Positions 53,903 through 63,047 are shown, counted from the stretch's first letter. The stretch: DNA of 64,000 nucleotides from Armatimonadota bacterium (GCA_016125185.1 WGMG01000006.1:558001-622000); one strand, 5' to 3'. Translations and numbers: made by a program. Notes: a model not told the origin generated them from the letters alone.

Positions 53903-54901
53903 GTGAGCGACAATAAGCGAATCTTAAGCGGCATGAGGCCCACCAATCAGCGTGGCCTCCACATCGGGAATTATGAGGGCGCCTTGCGAAACTGGGTGGA
54001 CCTTCAGAACCAGGGCTATACGATGTTCAGCATGGTCGCCGATTGGCATGCGCTCACAACCATGGACGAAACATCGCAGATCGGCAAGATCACGATCGAG
54101 GTAGCCAAGGATTACATTGCGGCAGGGCTGGACCCGGCCAAATCTCCGATTTTCGTACAGAGCCATGTGCCGGAGCACGCCGAGCTTCACCTGCTTTTCA
54201 GCATGATCACGCCGCTGGGCTGGTTGGAGCGGACGCCGACGTACAAGGAAAAGAAGGACGAGATGGAGGGTGCGGAGCGAGAGCCTTATGGGCTTCTGGG
54301 CTATCCGGTTCTGCAGACGGCCGACATTCTGCTGTATCGTCCCTACGGCGTTCCGGTGGGGCGCGATCAGGCTCCTCACTTGGAGATCGGCAACGACATT
54401 GGTCAGCGGTTCAACCGGTTGTTCGGCAAGGACGTTTTTCCGGTCTACAAGTACCTAATTCCAGAAGATGAGAATCGGGCGAAGCTGCCGGGCCTGGATA
54501 TGCGCAAGATGTCGAAGTCGTACGACAACTGCATCTACATGAGCGATACTGCCGACGAGACGGCGGCGCGGATCAAGAGCGCATTTACGACGCCGACGAA
54601 GATCAAAAAGACCGATCCGGGCATCCCCGAGGGGTGTGCGGTGTGTCAGTACCTGAAGTTGTATTCGCCGAACTGGGAGACCTGTTGGGAAGAGGATCGG
54701 CAGGGCTTGCGCGGGTGCATGCAGAACAAGACGGAGTGCATCGAGGCGGTCAACGAGTATTTTCGCCCGATGCGGGAGCGACGGGCCTCGTACAGCGAGG
54801 ACGACATTCGCGACGTTCTGCGCGATGGTGCCGAGCGGGCTCGGGCGGTGGCGGCGGAGACGTTGGACGAAGTGCGAAGCGTGATGGGCCTGTTGGTTTA
54901 G
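53903..54901 (+). CDS. trpS: Tryptophanyl-tRNA synthetase
   Basis: 332 residues, normal for the bacterial class Ic enzyme, starting with GTG at 53903. Class I signatures: the HIGH-like LHIGNYEGAL near residue 19 and KMSKS as MRKMSKSYDN near residue 200. The central PVLQTADILLYRPYGVPVGRDQAPHLEIGNDIGQRFN is a typical Trp-site segment. It charges tRNA-Trp. It lies at the end of the lysA-M50-trpS group. Confidence 0.97.
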   Translation: MSDNKRILSGMRPTNQRGLHIGNYEGALRNWVDLQNQGYTMFSMVADWHALTTMDETSQIGKITIEVAKDYIAAGLDPAKSPIFVQSHVPEHAELHLLFSMITPLGWLERTPTYKEKKDEMEGAEREPYGLLGYPVLQTADILLYRPYGVPVGRDQAPHLEIGNDIGQRFNRLFGKDVFPVYKYLIPEDENRAKLPGLDMRKMSKSYDNCIYMSDTADETAARIKSAFTTPTKIKKTDPGIPEGCAVCQYLKLYSPNWETCWEEDRQGLRGCMQNKTECIEAVNEYFRPMRERRASYSEDDIRDVLRDGAERARAVAAETLDEVRSVMGLLV

Positions 54902-54917
54902 CAGCAGGCCGGTCGGC

Positions 54918-54968
54918 TATCCCCCGGTTCACTTCGTTCACCCTCCACTTGGCGGAAGGGTATCTCCG
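54918..54968. repeat. Dispersed repeat copy, diverged (family A)
   Basis: TATCCCCCGGTTCACTTCG, then TCACCCTCCACTTGGCGGA, AGGGTATCTCCG. It keeps the CCCGGTTC and GGGTATCTCC ends of the family. Confidence 0.6.
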
Positions 54969-55101
54969 TTTGGTTGGATACAGTGAATGGCTTGAACGCA
55001 AACCTCCGGCTCGCAACGAGATGTCGCTTTGGGTGTTTGAAGCGAAACCTCGCTTGAGTTTGGGGTCGCTTCGCTCCGTGGACTCTGACTGTTCCCATTT
55101 C

Positions 55102-55144
55102 TATCCCAGCCCTTGGAACGCAATGCATTCCAAGGGCTGGGATA
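55102..55144. repeat. Perfect 17-bp inverted repeat
   Basis: TATCCCAGCCCTTGGAA (55102-55118), nine-base loop, and its exact reverse complement (55128-55144). Confidence 0.85.
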
Positions 55145-55153
55145 AGCTGAAAC

Positions 55154-55170
55154 GGGCTTTCAGCCCTTTT
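55154..55170 (+). terminator. Hairpin with T run downstream of trpS
   Basis: GGGCT, loop TTC, AGCCC, TTTT; the wider arms GCTGAAA and TTTCAGC can also pair. Probably ends the lysA-M50-trpS transcript together with the stem just upstream. Confidence 0.5.
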
Positions 55171-55240
55171 GGGCCGCCAAATTCCGGAGGGTGTCCAGCA
55201 ATCGCCAGCGGCATCGTCTGACTAGACGACCTTCAATACT

Positions 55241-56365
55241 CTATGGCCCTAGGTGGAGGAGGTAGTAGTCGCCTTTGACGTGCTCGGGGTCGATGACGTC
55301 TTCGACCAGTAAGTCGCCATTACGAGCGGCCCGGATCATAACGGCAATCCCGGTGGCGCGGGGCCATCCGTCAAGGTCGTTGAGAATAGCGACCTTGTCG
55401 CCTCGCCAAGCGACCTGCTTTTGCTTCAGCGGATCGCCGTCGGTGACGAAGCCAATGACCGTACCATCATTGAGCATGGCGGTGACGTAGGAGTCGCTGA
55501 ATCCGTCGGGAATGGGCAACTCCTTCCAATCTTTGCCGTCGAGGCGAAACGCTCGCGTTGGTCCGCCGTCGGGGCCGAAGGTTCCGATGACTGCGCCTTT
55601 GGTTTGGGCGATCCAGCGGACCAGTGAATAGCCTTTGGGCGTGTCGACGGTTTCCACCTTGCCGTTTTCGCAAAGCATGAGCACATCGCGATTTTCAGAC
55701 GAGGACTGATGGTGTTCGCGGAACCAGATATCGGCATTATCGGTGGTGCCGCAGACGGCGAGAAAGTAGCCGGATTCATACAGAACCCTGCTGGAGACGA
55801 TAACATCTTTCGCCGATTTTGAACTCGGAATGGGTTCTCGGGTGTGCTTCTCGAGAACGATGCGAAACTTGGTCTTAGAACCTGGTGAGGGGACGAGTCG
55901 AGACATGAGGAGCGAGCCGTCATTCTCGAATAGATTGCGGGTGGGTGCACTTATTCGAAAGGCCGCATGGAAGGAATTGGAGGCGATGTCGGTGCCCAGA
56001 TTCGCCGTGTTGACCATGTCCACCAGCCTGCCATCGGGGGTGAGCTGCGGGTAGACGTTCTCCGGGACGGTATCCAGCATCTTCTCGGTTTCGTCCTTCA
56101 GTAGCGAGTAGTGGTGGCCCTTTATGGAGTTCTCGGTCGTGCAGATGACGCTGCCATCGTCGGACATGGCGATCGGCTCTCTGACCATGCCGCTCTTGCG
56201 AGTGAGTTTTGGTGCGAAAGTGCCGGAAGGAATGACGACCGAGGCCTTCGTCGATGGAGCGGAAATCGCCGTCTTTGGTCCTGGACTGCTGGCCGAGGGT
56301 GAGCATCCAGCAACGGAGAGGGTGCAAAACAGCAGTCCGGCGAAGGGCAAGTTTCGGGCAAACAT
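55241..56365 (-). CDS. Secreted paralogue C (lipoprotein) of a tandem family
   Basis: 374 residues with a lipoprotein signal peptide ending at LSVAGC. The body contains repeated beta-rich stretches with Asp/Gly turns (AMSDDGSVICTTEN, PQLTPDGRLVDMV), which suggest a beta-propeller. The C-terminal 70 or so residues (GTVIGFVTDGDPL, WRGDKVAVLNDLDGWP, ARNGDLLVED, DYYLLHLG) match the ends of the genes at 56389 and 57672, so these three are tandem paralogues. No known domain can be named with certainty; HAF-type extracellular repeats are the closest resemblance. It is the last of the three on the minus strand. Confidence 0.75.
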   Translation of the reverse strand: MFARNLPFAGLLFCTLSVAGCSPSASSPGPKTAISAPSTKASVVIPSGTFAPKLTRKSGMVREPIAMSDDGSVICTTENSIKGHHYSLLKDETEKMLDTVPENVYPQLTPDGRLVDMVNTANLGTDIASNSFHAAFRISAPTRNLFENDGSLLMSRLVPSPGSKTKFRIVLEKHTREPIPSSKSAKDVIVSSRVLYESGYFLAVCGTTDNADIWFREHHQSSSENRDVLMLCENGKVETVDTPKGYSLVRWIAQTKGAVIGTFGPDGGPTRAFRLDGKDWKELPIPDGFSDSYVTAMLNDGTVIGFVTDGDPLKQKQVAWRGDKVAILNDLDGWPRATGIAVMIRAARNGDLLVEDVIDPEHVKGDYYLLHLGP

Positions 56366-56388
56366 GGCGATGACAGGTTTTGCGCAGT

Positions 56389-57675
56389 TTAGTGAACCGC
56401 GATCACATAATAATCGCTTCCGCCGCTTATGAGGTCAGTGATATTTCGGATCGCTAGGTCACCGCGCCGGGAAGCGCGATCGACGAGGGCAAGTTGGCCG
56501 TGCTTGGGCCAACCCGGCTGATCGTCCAAGACGGCGAGTTTGTCGCCTCGCCAAAGGACATGCTCGACCTTTTGACCATCCCACGTCGAAAGGTAGCCGA
56601 GGATAGTTCCGTCGCTGAAAATCGTTTGGACGAACGAGCAGTCAAAGCCATCCGGCATGGGTAATTCCTGCCAGGACGAACCCGTCCAGGAGAACGAGCG
56701 GAAGGGAAGTCTTCCGTGAAGGATGCCAAATGTTGCGGCGATCTGATCTCCGGTTGCGGCGACTCGATTGATGGCCTCGTATTGGTCAGGGAAGGGGAAT
56801 TCCTCCTTTTCGCCTTTTTCGAGGCGGTAAAAGCGGTCTTTACCCAGGGCAATCGATCCTTGATGGTCCACCAGCCAGATGCGATCGCGATCATCGACGC
56901 AGAGAATTCCGATCAGGTCTTCGGACGCGAACTGCTCTTCGCTTGAGAGGATCTTGTTGTAATAATTGCCGACATTAACTGCCACTCCAGTCCCAGCTTG
57001 GGGAGCAGGAGCGGGTCGAACACCGTTGGCGGGCATGGGGACGGCGAGCATCGCACCCCCTGCCCGAGGAGGCGGGTCGATGTTGGTCACCTTTCGCGTT
57101 TGCACCAGCAGCGTGTAATAGTCCTTGGTGAAAGCCTGGTGCTTTGGATCGACTTCCTTCCCCTCGACGGGACTTGCAATTGAGTTGGGAGCAATGTTCT
57201 TTTGGACGATTACCCCCTGACCGGTGGAGAGAAATTTTGAGCGTCCGTCGGATTCGTTAAAGGGGAAAATGTTGGGTGAGATGCCAGAATTGGTGGCGAC
57301 TCGCACCGACTGGGTAAGACTGCCGTTCGGAAGCAAGTGCTCGACGACAGTGGGGTCGGGTGCCTTGACCGTTTTGTGATCGCCCTCGCGGTAGAGTTCG
57401 TACTCTCCTTTCTTTTCGTTAGCGAGGAAGAGGAAATCGCCATGATCGCTCATCGAGGCAAGAGGTAATTGGGGCAGATCTGAACGGGCGAGCGTCACTT
57501 CGAATGACCCGCTGGGTTTGATGCGGGGCCGGTCTTCTGGCGGCGTAGCCGCATGGAAGTTGGGCCGTCGATCATTGCCGCGATCCACTAATTGGGCTTT
57601 TACGGCCAAGAACGACGCACCGAGAACGGCGGCACCGACGAGCGGCCAGACAATGGTTCGAATCGAAGCGCTCAT
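56389..57675 (-). CDS. Secreted paralogue B of a tandem family
   Basis: 428 residues. An N-terminal membrane anchor or signal segment (IVWPLVGAAVLGASFLAVKA) precedes a Pro/Arg-rich linker and a beta-rich body (SMSDHGDFLFLANEKKGEYELY, IGILCVDDRDRIWLVDHQGSI). The C-terminal block GTILGYLSTWDGQ, VLWRGDKLAVLDDQPGWPKHG, RASRRGDLAIRNITDL is shared with its neighbours. Its start overlaps the stop of the 57672 gene (ATGA). A Gly/Pro-rich insert near residue 210 (PPRAGGAMLAVPMPANGVRP) is absent from the others. Function unknown. Confidence 0.75.
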   Translation of the reverse strand: MSASIRTIVWPLVGAAVLGASFLAVKAQLVDRGNDRRPNFHAATPPEDRPRIKPSGSFEVTLARSDLPQLPLASMSDHGDFLFLANEKKGEYELYREGDHKTVKAPDPTVVEHLLPNGSLTQSVRVATNSGISPNIFPFNESDGRSKFLSTGQGVIVQKNIAPNSIASPVEGKEVDPKHQAFTKDYYTLLVQTRKVTNIDPPPRAGGAMLAVPMPANGVRPAPAPQAGTGVAVNVGNYYNKILSSEEQFASEDLIGILCVDDRDRIWLVDHQGSIALGKDRFYRLEKGEKEEFPFPDQYEAINRVAATGDQIAATFGILHGRLPFRSFSWTGSSWQELPMPDGFDCSFVQTIFSDGTILGYLSTWDGQKVEHVLWRGDKLAVLDDQPGWPKHGQLALVDRASRRGDLAIRNITDLISGGSDYYVIAVH

Positions 57676-58829
57676 GGTTGAATCTTTAGCAGATAGTTGT
57701 CGCCGGTCCCGGAGGCGGTATCTGTGATGTTACGTACGTAAAGATCGCCTCGGCGAGTTGCCTGAACCACATATGCGACCTGACCGTTTTTGGGCCATGC
57801 CTTCAGATCGTTCAGTACGGCGACAGAATCGTCCTTCCAAATAACCTGTTTGGCGTGCATGCGGTTTGAGTCCGTGATGATGCCGAGGATCATGCCGTTA
57901 TCGAGTACCTTTTGAACGAACGAGAAGACGTACTCGGATGGCATTGGGAGTTCCTTCCATCCTCCGTCCGCAGTCTGAATAAACGAGCGAATTGGCTCGA
58001 TGTTAGCGTGGTCTCGGAAAGTTGCAGTCACGATCTTGTCGTTCGAGGCGACACGCTCGACGATTTGGTACTTCGGCGGCATTTGAACCGGAACAAGCTT
58101 TTTGTGCTCCAGTCGGAAGAGGTTGTCGCGCAATTCTTCCTTGTCGCCAATGGCTTCTTTGATCCAAACCAGGTTGTCATTAGGTCGGTCGAGGATGACC
58201 AGCGAGTTGTGGGAGCTAAAGTAGGTCTCGCCGTCGCCTTTGAGGCGGTCGAGCTTTAGGACGAAATTGGGAACGCGCTTCTTCGGTTCGTAATGGACGT
58301 TGAGGATGGAGCCGTCGTCGTTAACGCGTCGGAAAAACCGGATTTCGTTGTAACCGGAGATCATCGGGCCCGAAATGAACCGCGATTGCGAGGTTGGCCC
58401 CGCTTGGGAGGGGATTCGACGTTTGATGACCTCGCCGTCTGTGGAAAGAAAAAGTCGATAGTCGGACGGGAAGACGCCGAGGTCCTCCTGTTTTCCTTTG
58501 TACATGTGGAAGTACTGGCGAATCTTTGAGTGTTCGGTGGAAGAGAAAAACAGGAAGTCGCCGCGATCGTTCATGTCGGCGATGGTGTATTGGCTCATCG
58601 TCGAGCGCTTGAGGTCGGGAGTAAAGCTGGATTTCGGCGCGATCGGCGGCCGGTAGCTACGAGGTGGCGGCGGTGGGTAGCTGCCGATCATGTCCAGTGT
58701 CGGCGGCGGATCGAAGGAAACTCGGCCACGGTCAGGGAGAAAATAGCGCACAGCCCCAAGGGCGGCGGCCACGCCAACCGTCGCAAACAAAAGAACCTTT
58801 AGGCGGTCATATTCAACGCCGCGTTCCAT
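57672..58829 (-). CDS. Secreted paralogue A of a tandem family
   Basis: 385 residues; the first gene of the three. GGGGGTGAG directly upstream of the ATG at 58829 is a strong ribosome site. An N-terminal TM segment (LKVLLFATVGVAAALGAVRYF) anchors it; then a Pro/Ser-rich linker (PPPPPRSYRPPIAPK) and a beta-rich body with MNDRGDFLFFSSTEHS and LVILDRPNDNLVWI. The C-terminal block GMILGIITDSN, VIWKDDSVAVLNDLKAWPKNGQ, ATRRGDLYVRNITDTA is the family mark. Function unknown; likely a periplasmic or surface beta-propeller. Confidence 0.75.
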   Translation of the reverse strand: MERGVEYDRLKVLLFATVGVAAALGAVRYFLPDRGRVSFDPPPTLDMIGSYPPPPPRSYRPPIAPKSSFTPDLKRSTMSQYTIADMNDRGDFLFFSSTEHSKIRQYFHMYKGKQEDLGVFPSDYRLFLSTDGEVIKRRIPSQAGPTSQSRFISGPMISGYNEIRFFRRVNDDGSILNVHYEPKKRVPNFVLKLDRLKGDGETYFSSHNSLVILDRPNDNLVWIKEAIGDKEELRDNLFRLEHKKLVPVQMPPKYQIVERVASNDKIVTATFRDHANIEPIRSFIQTADGGWKELPMPSEYVFSFVQKVLDNGMILGIITDSNRMHAKQVIWKDDSVAVLNDLKAWPKNGQVAYVVQATRRGDLYVRNITDTASGTGDNYLLKIQP

Positions 58830-58910
58830 GTCTCACCCCCATAGAATCAGACGAAACGTCCACTAGAAAGGATACTCGGTTGGCCGCACTGGTTAAAATG
58901 CTAGGTACCG

Positions 58911-61541
58911 ATGCGATTCCTCGGATGCCTCGTCCTGTTTGTAGCCGCAAGCTCCATGGCCCAGTTTTCTCCGAAGGAAACACAAATGATCGCCGATACG
59001 TTGAGCGTTGGCGGGTACACGGTGGACGATCTGCAGTTTGCCAGGCAGAGCTTTGTGCCCCAGTTTGGGCTGGACCTCTGCAATAAGGCGCTCGCTTCGC
59101 CGATTTCTGGGGCGGAGTCGATCATGGCCCTGCACGCGAAAGCCGACACCAGTACCCAGTCAATGCTGACGACGATCATCAGCGATTGCTTCAAGGACAC
59201 GAATCAGTCGTTCAACCACGTCGCCATAACCGGCCCTCTGAAGAATGCGGCTCTCCTCCCCGAAGAGCTTCGACAGCCGGTGGCTGACCTGGTCAGCGCA
59301 ATCTCGACGGCCAACGCGCAAATCAAGGATGCGACCTCCAAGTTGACGCCGGAAGAGAAGCGGGCGATCATCGAATCGCTGCCGCAATGGGCGGCGTTGG
59401 GGACGGACATTCCGTTCGAATTTGTTTCTAAGCCGAAGATTTCACAGGAGTCGCTGTATGCGCTTTTGGCCAAGGTCAACCTGCCGATGATCCGGAATGC
59501 GGCGCTGGAGCTCGATCACGAGGTTCAGGACGCCTTGCCGAAGATTCGCCTTGCGGCGGCGGCGGGATGGAAAAGTCGAGCGATCTTTTCCGAGAACGGC
59601 GTGAATGTCGAGGTCGCGGGCGTTAACGACGATCTGCACGATACGCGGAACTCGCACCTCTGCATCGACCTGGGTGGGCGAAACCGGTACACGGGCCGCT
59701 ATGGTGCCGGGATTGGCTACGCCAGTGTCGTGATCGACTTGGGGAGCGACATTAAGTCCGACTTTCCCGACGCGTCGGCGGGAGTGGGAATTCTGGGCAT
59801 CGGGGAGGCGATCTTCGAGGGCGCACGGCCCGATTTGATTGCGAAGAACATCGCTTTTGGCTCTGGGTTGGCGGGAGTTGGCGTCATTAAGGTCGATCAA
59901 GCGTTTCGCATGGAATCTCGGTCGTTGGGGCAGGGATTCGGCATGTGCGGGATCGGCCTGATGATCGGAAGCAAGGGGTCGGATACTCAGAAGATTGGGT
60001 ACCTGGGGCAAGGCGCGGGAATGATGGGCGGCGTTGGATGGCTCTTTAATCCGGCTGGTAATGATCGCTACCGTGCGGGTGGGCTGGTGCCGGACGGCAT
60101 TTCCCGACAAGGTTTTCTCTGCCGCGCGCAAGGCTACTGCGGCATTTTGCCGGGCGGAATGGGACTGCTGACGGATAACGACGGCGACGACCTCTACGAA
60201 GCAGGCGCAGAGTCGCAGGCGAGCGCGAGCGGTTGCGGCATCGCAAGCCTATACGACCTGGAGGGTGAAGACGCCTACTTTGTGCATCGCAAGGGACAGG
60301 CGTTCGCGGAAGACGAGGGCGTGGCGATGCTTTTCGATATGGCGGGGGACGACGTGTATATGGTTCGAGAGAATCAGTGTCATGCCTACGCGGTGGATCG
60401 GAGCGTGGCGCTGGTGCTCGATCGGGCGGGGAACGACGTGGTGGCGGCGCACGACAGCGAGCCAGCGACGGCGCAGGAAGGCTCGGTGGCGATCTATTTG
60501 GATGCCGAGGGCTCGGATACGTTCGCGGGCCCGGTCGGGGTAGGTGTAACGGTGGATGGCCGATTTGGTGTCGGCCTTTTTGCGGACTTCGGTGGCGATA
60601 ACAAGATTGCATCTGGCCCTGGCCCGGGGGCGGCGGTTTACCGCGATCATGCGATTGCCTACAACGGCGAAGGTGGGGTGAGCGATGAACTTCCATCCTT
60701 GCCGCGGGCGGGCTCGATCCATGCCAGCGACGATGAAATCGACGACCTTTGGGAGAAGGTGCAAGCGAGCGGGAAGGACGCCTTTGAGGCGGGCAGGAAG
60801 CTGAATGGGATTGGTCAGCCCGCGTTTGAGCGTTTTTGCACCAAGTTTGCTGAGCATTCGACGCCTCGGTCTCGCCGAGTGGCGGCGAGCATCGTGAGTC
60901 AGGTCCCAGGAGCCCGAAAGGTGCTGGCGGATAAGGCTTCGATTGCGAAGGACTTTGCCGAGCGGGCGCTTTTCGAAGTTGCGACGTTGGCGAACTGTCC
61001 GGACCTGCGGACATACATTGGTCCAGCCCTGCAGAACGAGGCGACGCGGCGCATGGCGACGCGATACGCGGCGGCAATCGGGGCAACCGAGTTCATCGAT
61101 CCCATTTCCGGCCTGGTGCTGGCGGGCGATGCCCTGACGGCGCAAGACGCGGTGATCGCGATCGCGAAACTGGGCGACGCGAAGCTGGTTTCGACGATGG
61201 AGTCTCTGATGCAGACTAAGGATTTAGTCATCCGAGAGCAGGCCATCCAGTTCATTGCTAAGTATCCGCGCGGTTTGGAACTCGGCAAGCAGATGATGGG
61301 ACGGAGTGACGAGCATTCGCTGATGACCGGAATCGAACTGCTGGGGGCGGTGGGCACCGATGAGGCGCTCCGATTGGCGGGATCGGGACTCAATTCGACT
61401 TACAAAAACGTGAAGGTCAAGGCATTGACGACCCTGAGCGGGCGAGTGCCGGAGTCTTATCGGGCGCGGGTCATTGAGTTGACGAAGGATCCGAACCCAA
61501 TGGTGGCGGCAGTGGCGCGCGGCGTCGATATTGGGCGATGA
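58911..61541 (+). CDS. Large secreted repeat protein with 27-residue units and C-terminal HEAT-like region
   Basis: 876 residues. A signal peptide (RFLGCLVLFVAASSMAQ) is followed by a helical N-terminal part (about 20-215). Between about residues 375 and 575 there are six or so units of about 27 residues with the pattern G-V-A-x-L-x-D-x-x-G-x-D-x-Y; examples are GMGLLTDNDGDDLYEAG, GIASLYDLEGEDAYFV, GVAMLFDMAGDDVYMV and SVALVLDRAGNDVVAA. Glycine-rich stretches with similar spacing lie before them (AGVGILGIGEAIFEGA). Residues about 610-876 look like HEAT-type helical repeats (TAQDAVIAIAKLGDAKLVSTMESLM, EALRLAGSGL). The units may form a calcium-binding beta solenoid. Function unknown. TAAAAT lies 11 bases before the ATG. 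Confidence 0.8.
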   Translation: MRFLGCLVLFVAASSMAQFSPKETQMIADTLSVGGYTVDDLQFARQSFVPQFGLDLCNKALASPISGAESIMALHAKADTSTQSMLTTIISDCFKDTNQSFNHVAITGPLKNAALLPEELRQPVADLVSAISTANAQIKDATSKLTPEEKRAIIESLPQWAALGTDIPFEFVSKPKISQESLYALLAKVNLPMIRNAALELDHEVQDALPKIRLAAAAGWKSRAIFSENGVNVEVAGVNDDLHDTRNSHLCIDLGGRNRYTGRYGAGIGYASVVIDLGSDIKSDFPDASAGVGILGIGEAIFEGARPDLIAKNIAFGSGLAGVGVIKVDQAFRMESRSLGQGFGMCGIGLMIGSKGSDTQKIGYLGQGAGMMGGVGWLFNPAGNDRYRAGGLVPDGISRQGFLCRAQGYCGILPGGMGLLTDNDGDDLYEAGAESQASASGCGIASLYDLEGEDAYFVHRKGQAFAEDEGVAMLFDMAGDDVYMVRENQCHAYAVDRSVALVLDRAGNDVVAAHDSEPATAQEGSVAIYLDAEGSDTFAGPVGVGVTVDGRFGVGLFADFGGDNKIASGPGPGAAVYRDHAIAYNGEGGVSDELPSLPRAGSIHASDDEIDDLWEKVQASGKDAFEAGRKLNGIGQPAFERFCTKFAEHSTPRSRRVAASIVSQVPGARKVLADKASIAKDFAERALFEVATLANCPDLRTYIGPALQNEATRRMATRYAAAIGATEFIDPISGLVLAGDALTAQDAVIAIAKLGDAKLVSTMESLMQTKDLVIREQAIQFIAKYPRGLELGKQMMGRSDEHSLMTGIELLGAVGTDEALRLAGSGLNSTYKNVKVKALTTLSGRVPESYRARVIELTKDPNPMVAAVARGVDIGR

Positions 61542-63025
61542 GAGCGGTTCATAGTTTGGTTCTTGCGGTTGTACTGATCGGTTGTGCGGGGCCATCGAAG
61601 CTGCCACCTTCTCCTTTGCGGGCACTGGTGTCGAAGGGACCAAGCGACGAAAAGATTACATCGATCCAGTTTGAGCCTCCAGCCACGTCGACTGTCGATC
61701 GAGCAGGCAAGAAGACGATTTGGGTCCCGTCCGGGTACAAATCGGAAGGAGAGGAAAAGCTTGGCTTTGCCAAGGCTGAGAAGCTTCCTGAAGCTACGGA
61801 ACGGGCAAAAGCCATGTTGCCATCGATCCACCTTGGTGGTCCGAGCGAAATGAGCGTGCAGTTCGACGAGATGGTGGCCATCGTTCAAAGGGCTCCAGCT
61901 ACGGCCGATTTTCCGATCGAGAAGTACGGGTTAGGGCCGTTTGGTCTGACGAACGACTTGTACTTCGGACATACGTTTTGGGACCTCGACGTTTGGATGG
62001 TGCCAGCGTTTTTGTTCATCAATCCAAGTGCGGCCAAGTCCGCCGCCGATTATCGCCTGGACCGCGCGGCCCAGGCACGACGGAACTTCAACGAGTGGGC
62101 GAAAGGGAAGAGCGAGGCTTTTGAACTGGGTGGGATGATGTTCCCATGGGAGTCGTCGGTCTCGGGCCGGGAGGTGTGCATCCAGAAGACCCGAAATCAA
62201 CAGCATATTTCGGGCGACGTCGTCTGGGGTTTGACGCAATGCGAGGCGTTTGGGTTGGCCAACCCGACGGCAGTAGCGGACGTCACGCGGGGCGTGGCGC
62301 AGTTCTACGGCATGCGATCAAAACAGACGGCAAGGGGACGAGAGATTCTCGATGTGACTTCGCCCAACGAGAAGTTCGAGGGCGACAACGACCTCTACAC
62401 GAACTTGCTGGCCGAATGGTGTTCGAATGGACGGCGATGGAGCCCCAGGCCAACCTACTATTTGCCGAAGGACCAGCAATCGCTCCTGAACTACGACAAC
62501 GACCCGATGCGGGACTACCAGCAGGCGGCGGGGCTGTTGGCGATCTATCCACTTCAATATCCGGAGGCCGAGCGCGAGGCGAGGACGATGCTAGAGCGGT
62601 TTGGCGACAAAATCAGCCCGAACGGGCCAGCGATGGGGCACAGCGTGGTTGCGACGATTTGGGCGAGACTTGGTGAGCCCGAGAAGGCGTACGCGGCGTG
62701 GCTGGATAGTTGGAAACCGTACACGGACAATCCGAACCACTACTTTTCGGAACGGCGGAAGGTGCTTCGCGCCTACTTTTATACGGGCGCGGCAGGGGCG
62801 ATCAATACGGTCATCTACGGCTTCGCCGGATTTCGAATCGACCGGATTCCGTTGCCGGGCGCGAAGTGGACGAAGCAGTTGAAGTCTGGCTGGTGGCTGA
62901 GCGTCAAGCCGTGCGTTCCGAAGGAGATCGGGCAGATTTCGATGCGAGGAATCGTGCTGGACGGCAAGCTTTACGATTTTTCCATGTCGAGTAACGGTGA
63001 TTTTTCGGTCAAGCCGAGGGTCTGA
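61538..63025 (+). CDS. Hypothetical lipoprotein coupled to the repeat protein
   Basis: 495 residues whose start overlaps the preceding stop codon (ATGA). A lipoprotein signal peptide ends at VVLIGC. The mature part is largely alpha-helical with many Trp and Tyr residues (FWDLDVWMVPAFLFINPSAAKSAADYRLDRAAQARRNF, PWESSVSGREVC, YNDPMRDYQQAAGLLAIYPLQYP in broken form). This resembles the (alpha/alpha)6 barrel of GH65/GH15-type or kojibiose-phosphorylase-like proteins, in particular WDLDVWMVPAFLFINP. The C-terminal part is beta-rich. I cannot place it in a named family with certainty. An acid-trehalase/glycosidase-like role is possible. Confidence 0.7.
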   Translation: MRAVHSLVLAVVLIGCAGPSKLPPSPLRALVSKGPSDEKITSIQFEPPATSTVDRAGKKTIWVPSGYKSEGEEKLGFAKAEKLPEATERAKAMLPSIHLGGPSEMSVQFDEMVAIVQRAPATADFPIEKYGLGPFGLTNDLYFGHTFWDLDVWMVPAFLFINPSAAKSAADYRLDRAAQARRNFNEWAKGKSEAFELGGMMFPWESSVSGREVCIQKTRNQQHISGDVVWGLTQCEAFGLANPTAVADVTRGVAQFYGMRSKQTARGREILDVTSPNEKFEGDNDLYTNLLAEWCSNGRRWSPRPTYYLPKDQQSLLNYDNDPMRDYQQAAGLLAIYPLQYPEAEREARTMLERFGDKISPNGPAMGHSVVATIWARLGEPEKAYAAWLDSWKPYTDNPNHYFSERRKVLRAYFYTGAAGAINTVIYGFAGFRIDRIPLPGAKWTKQLKSGWWLSVKPCVPKEIGQISMRGIVLDGKLYDFSMSSNGDFSVKPRV

Positions 63026-63035
63026 GCGGGTATTC

Positions 63036-63041
63036 TATCCT
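63036..63041 (+). promoter_or_regulatory. carA: -10 box six bases before the carA TTG start
   Basis: TATCCT, then TTTAGT, then TTG at 63048. TATTCT at 63031-63036 is an alternative. No ribosome site fits in the gap. Confidence 0.45.
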
Positions 63042-63047
63042 TTTAGT

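Larger units (their letters stand above)
54902..55240. other. Repeat-bearing gap after trpS
   Basis: About 340 bases between convergent genes, with no credible gene. It holds a family A repeat remnant (54918-54968), a perfect 17-bp stem (55102-55144) and a smaller hairpin ending in TTTT (55154-55170). Confidence 0.75.
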
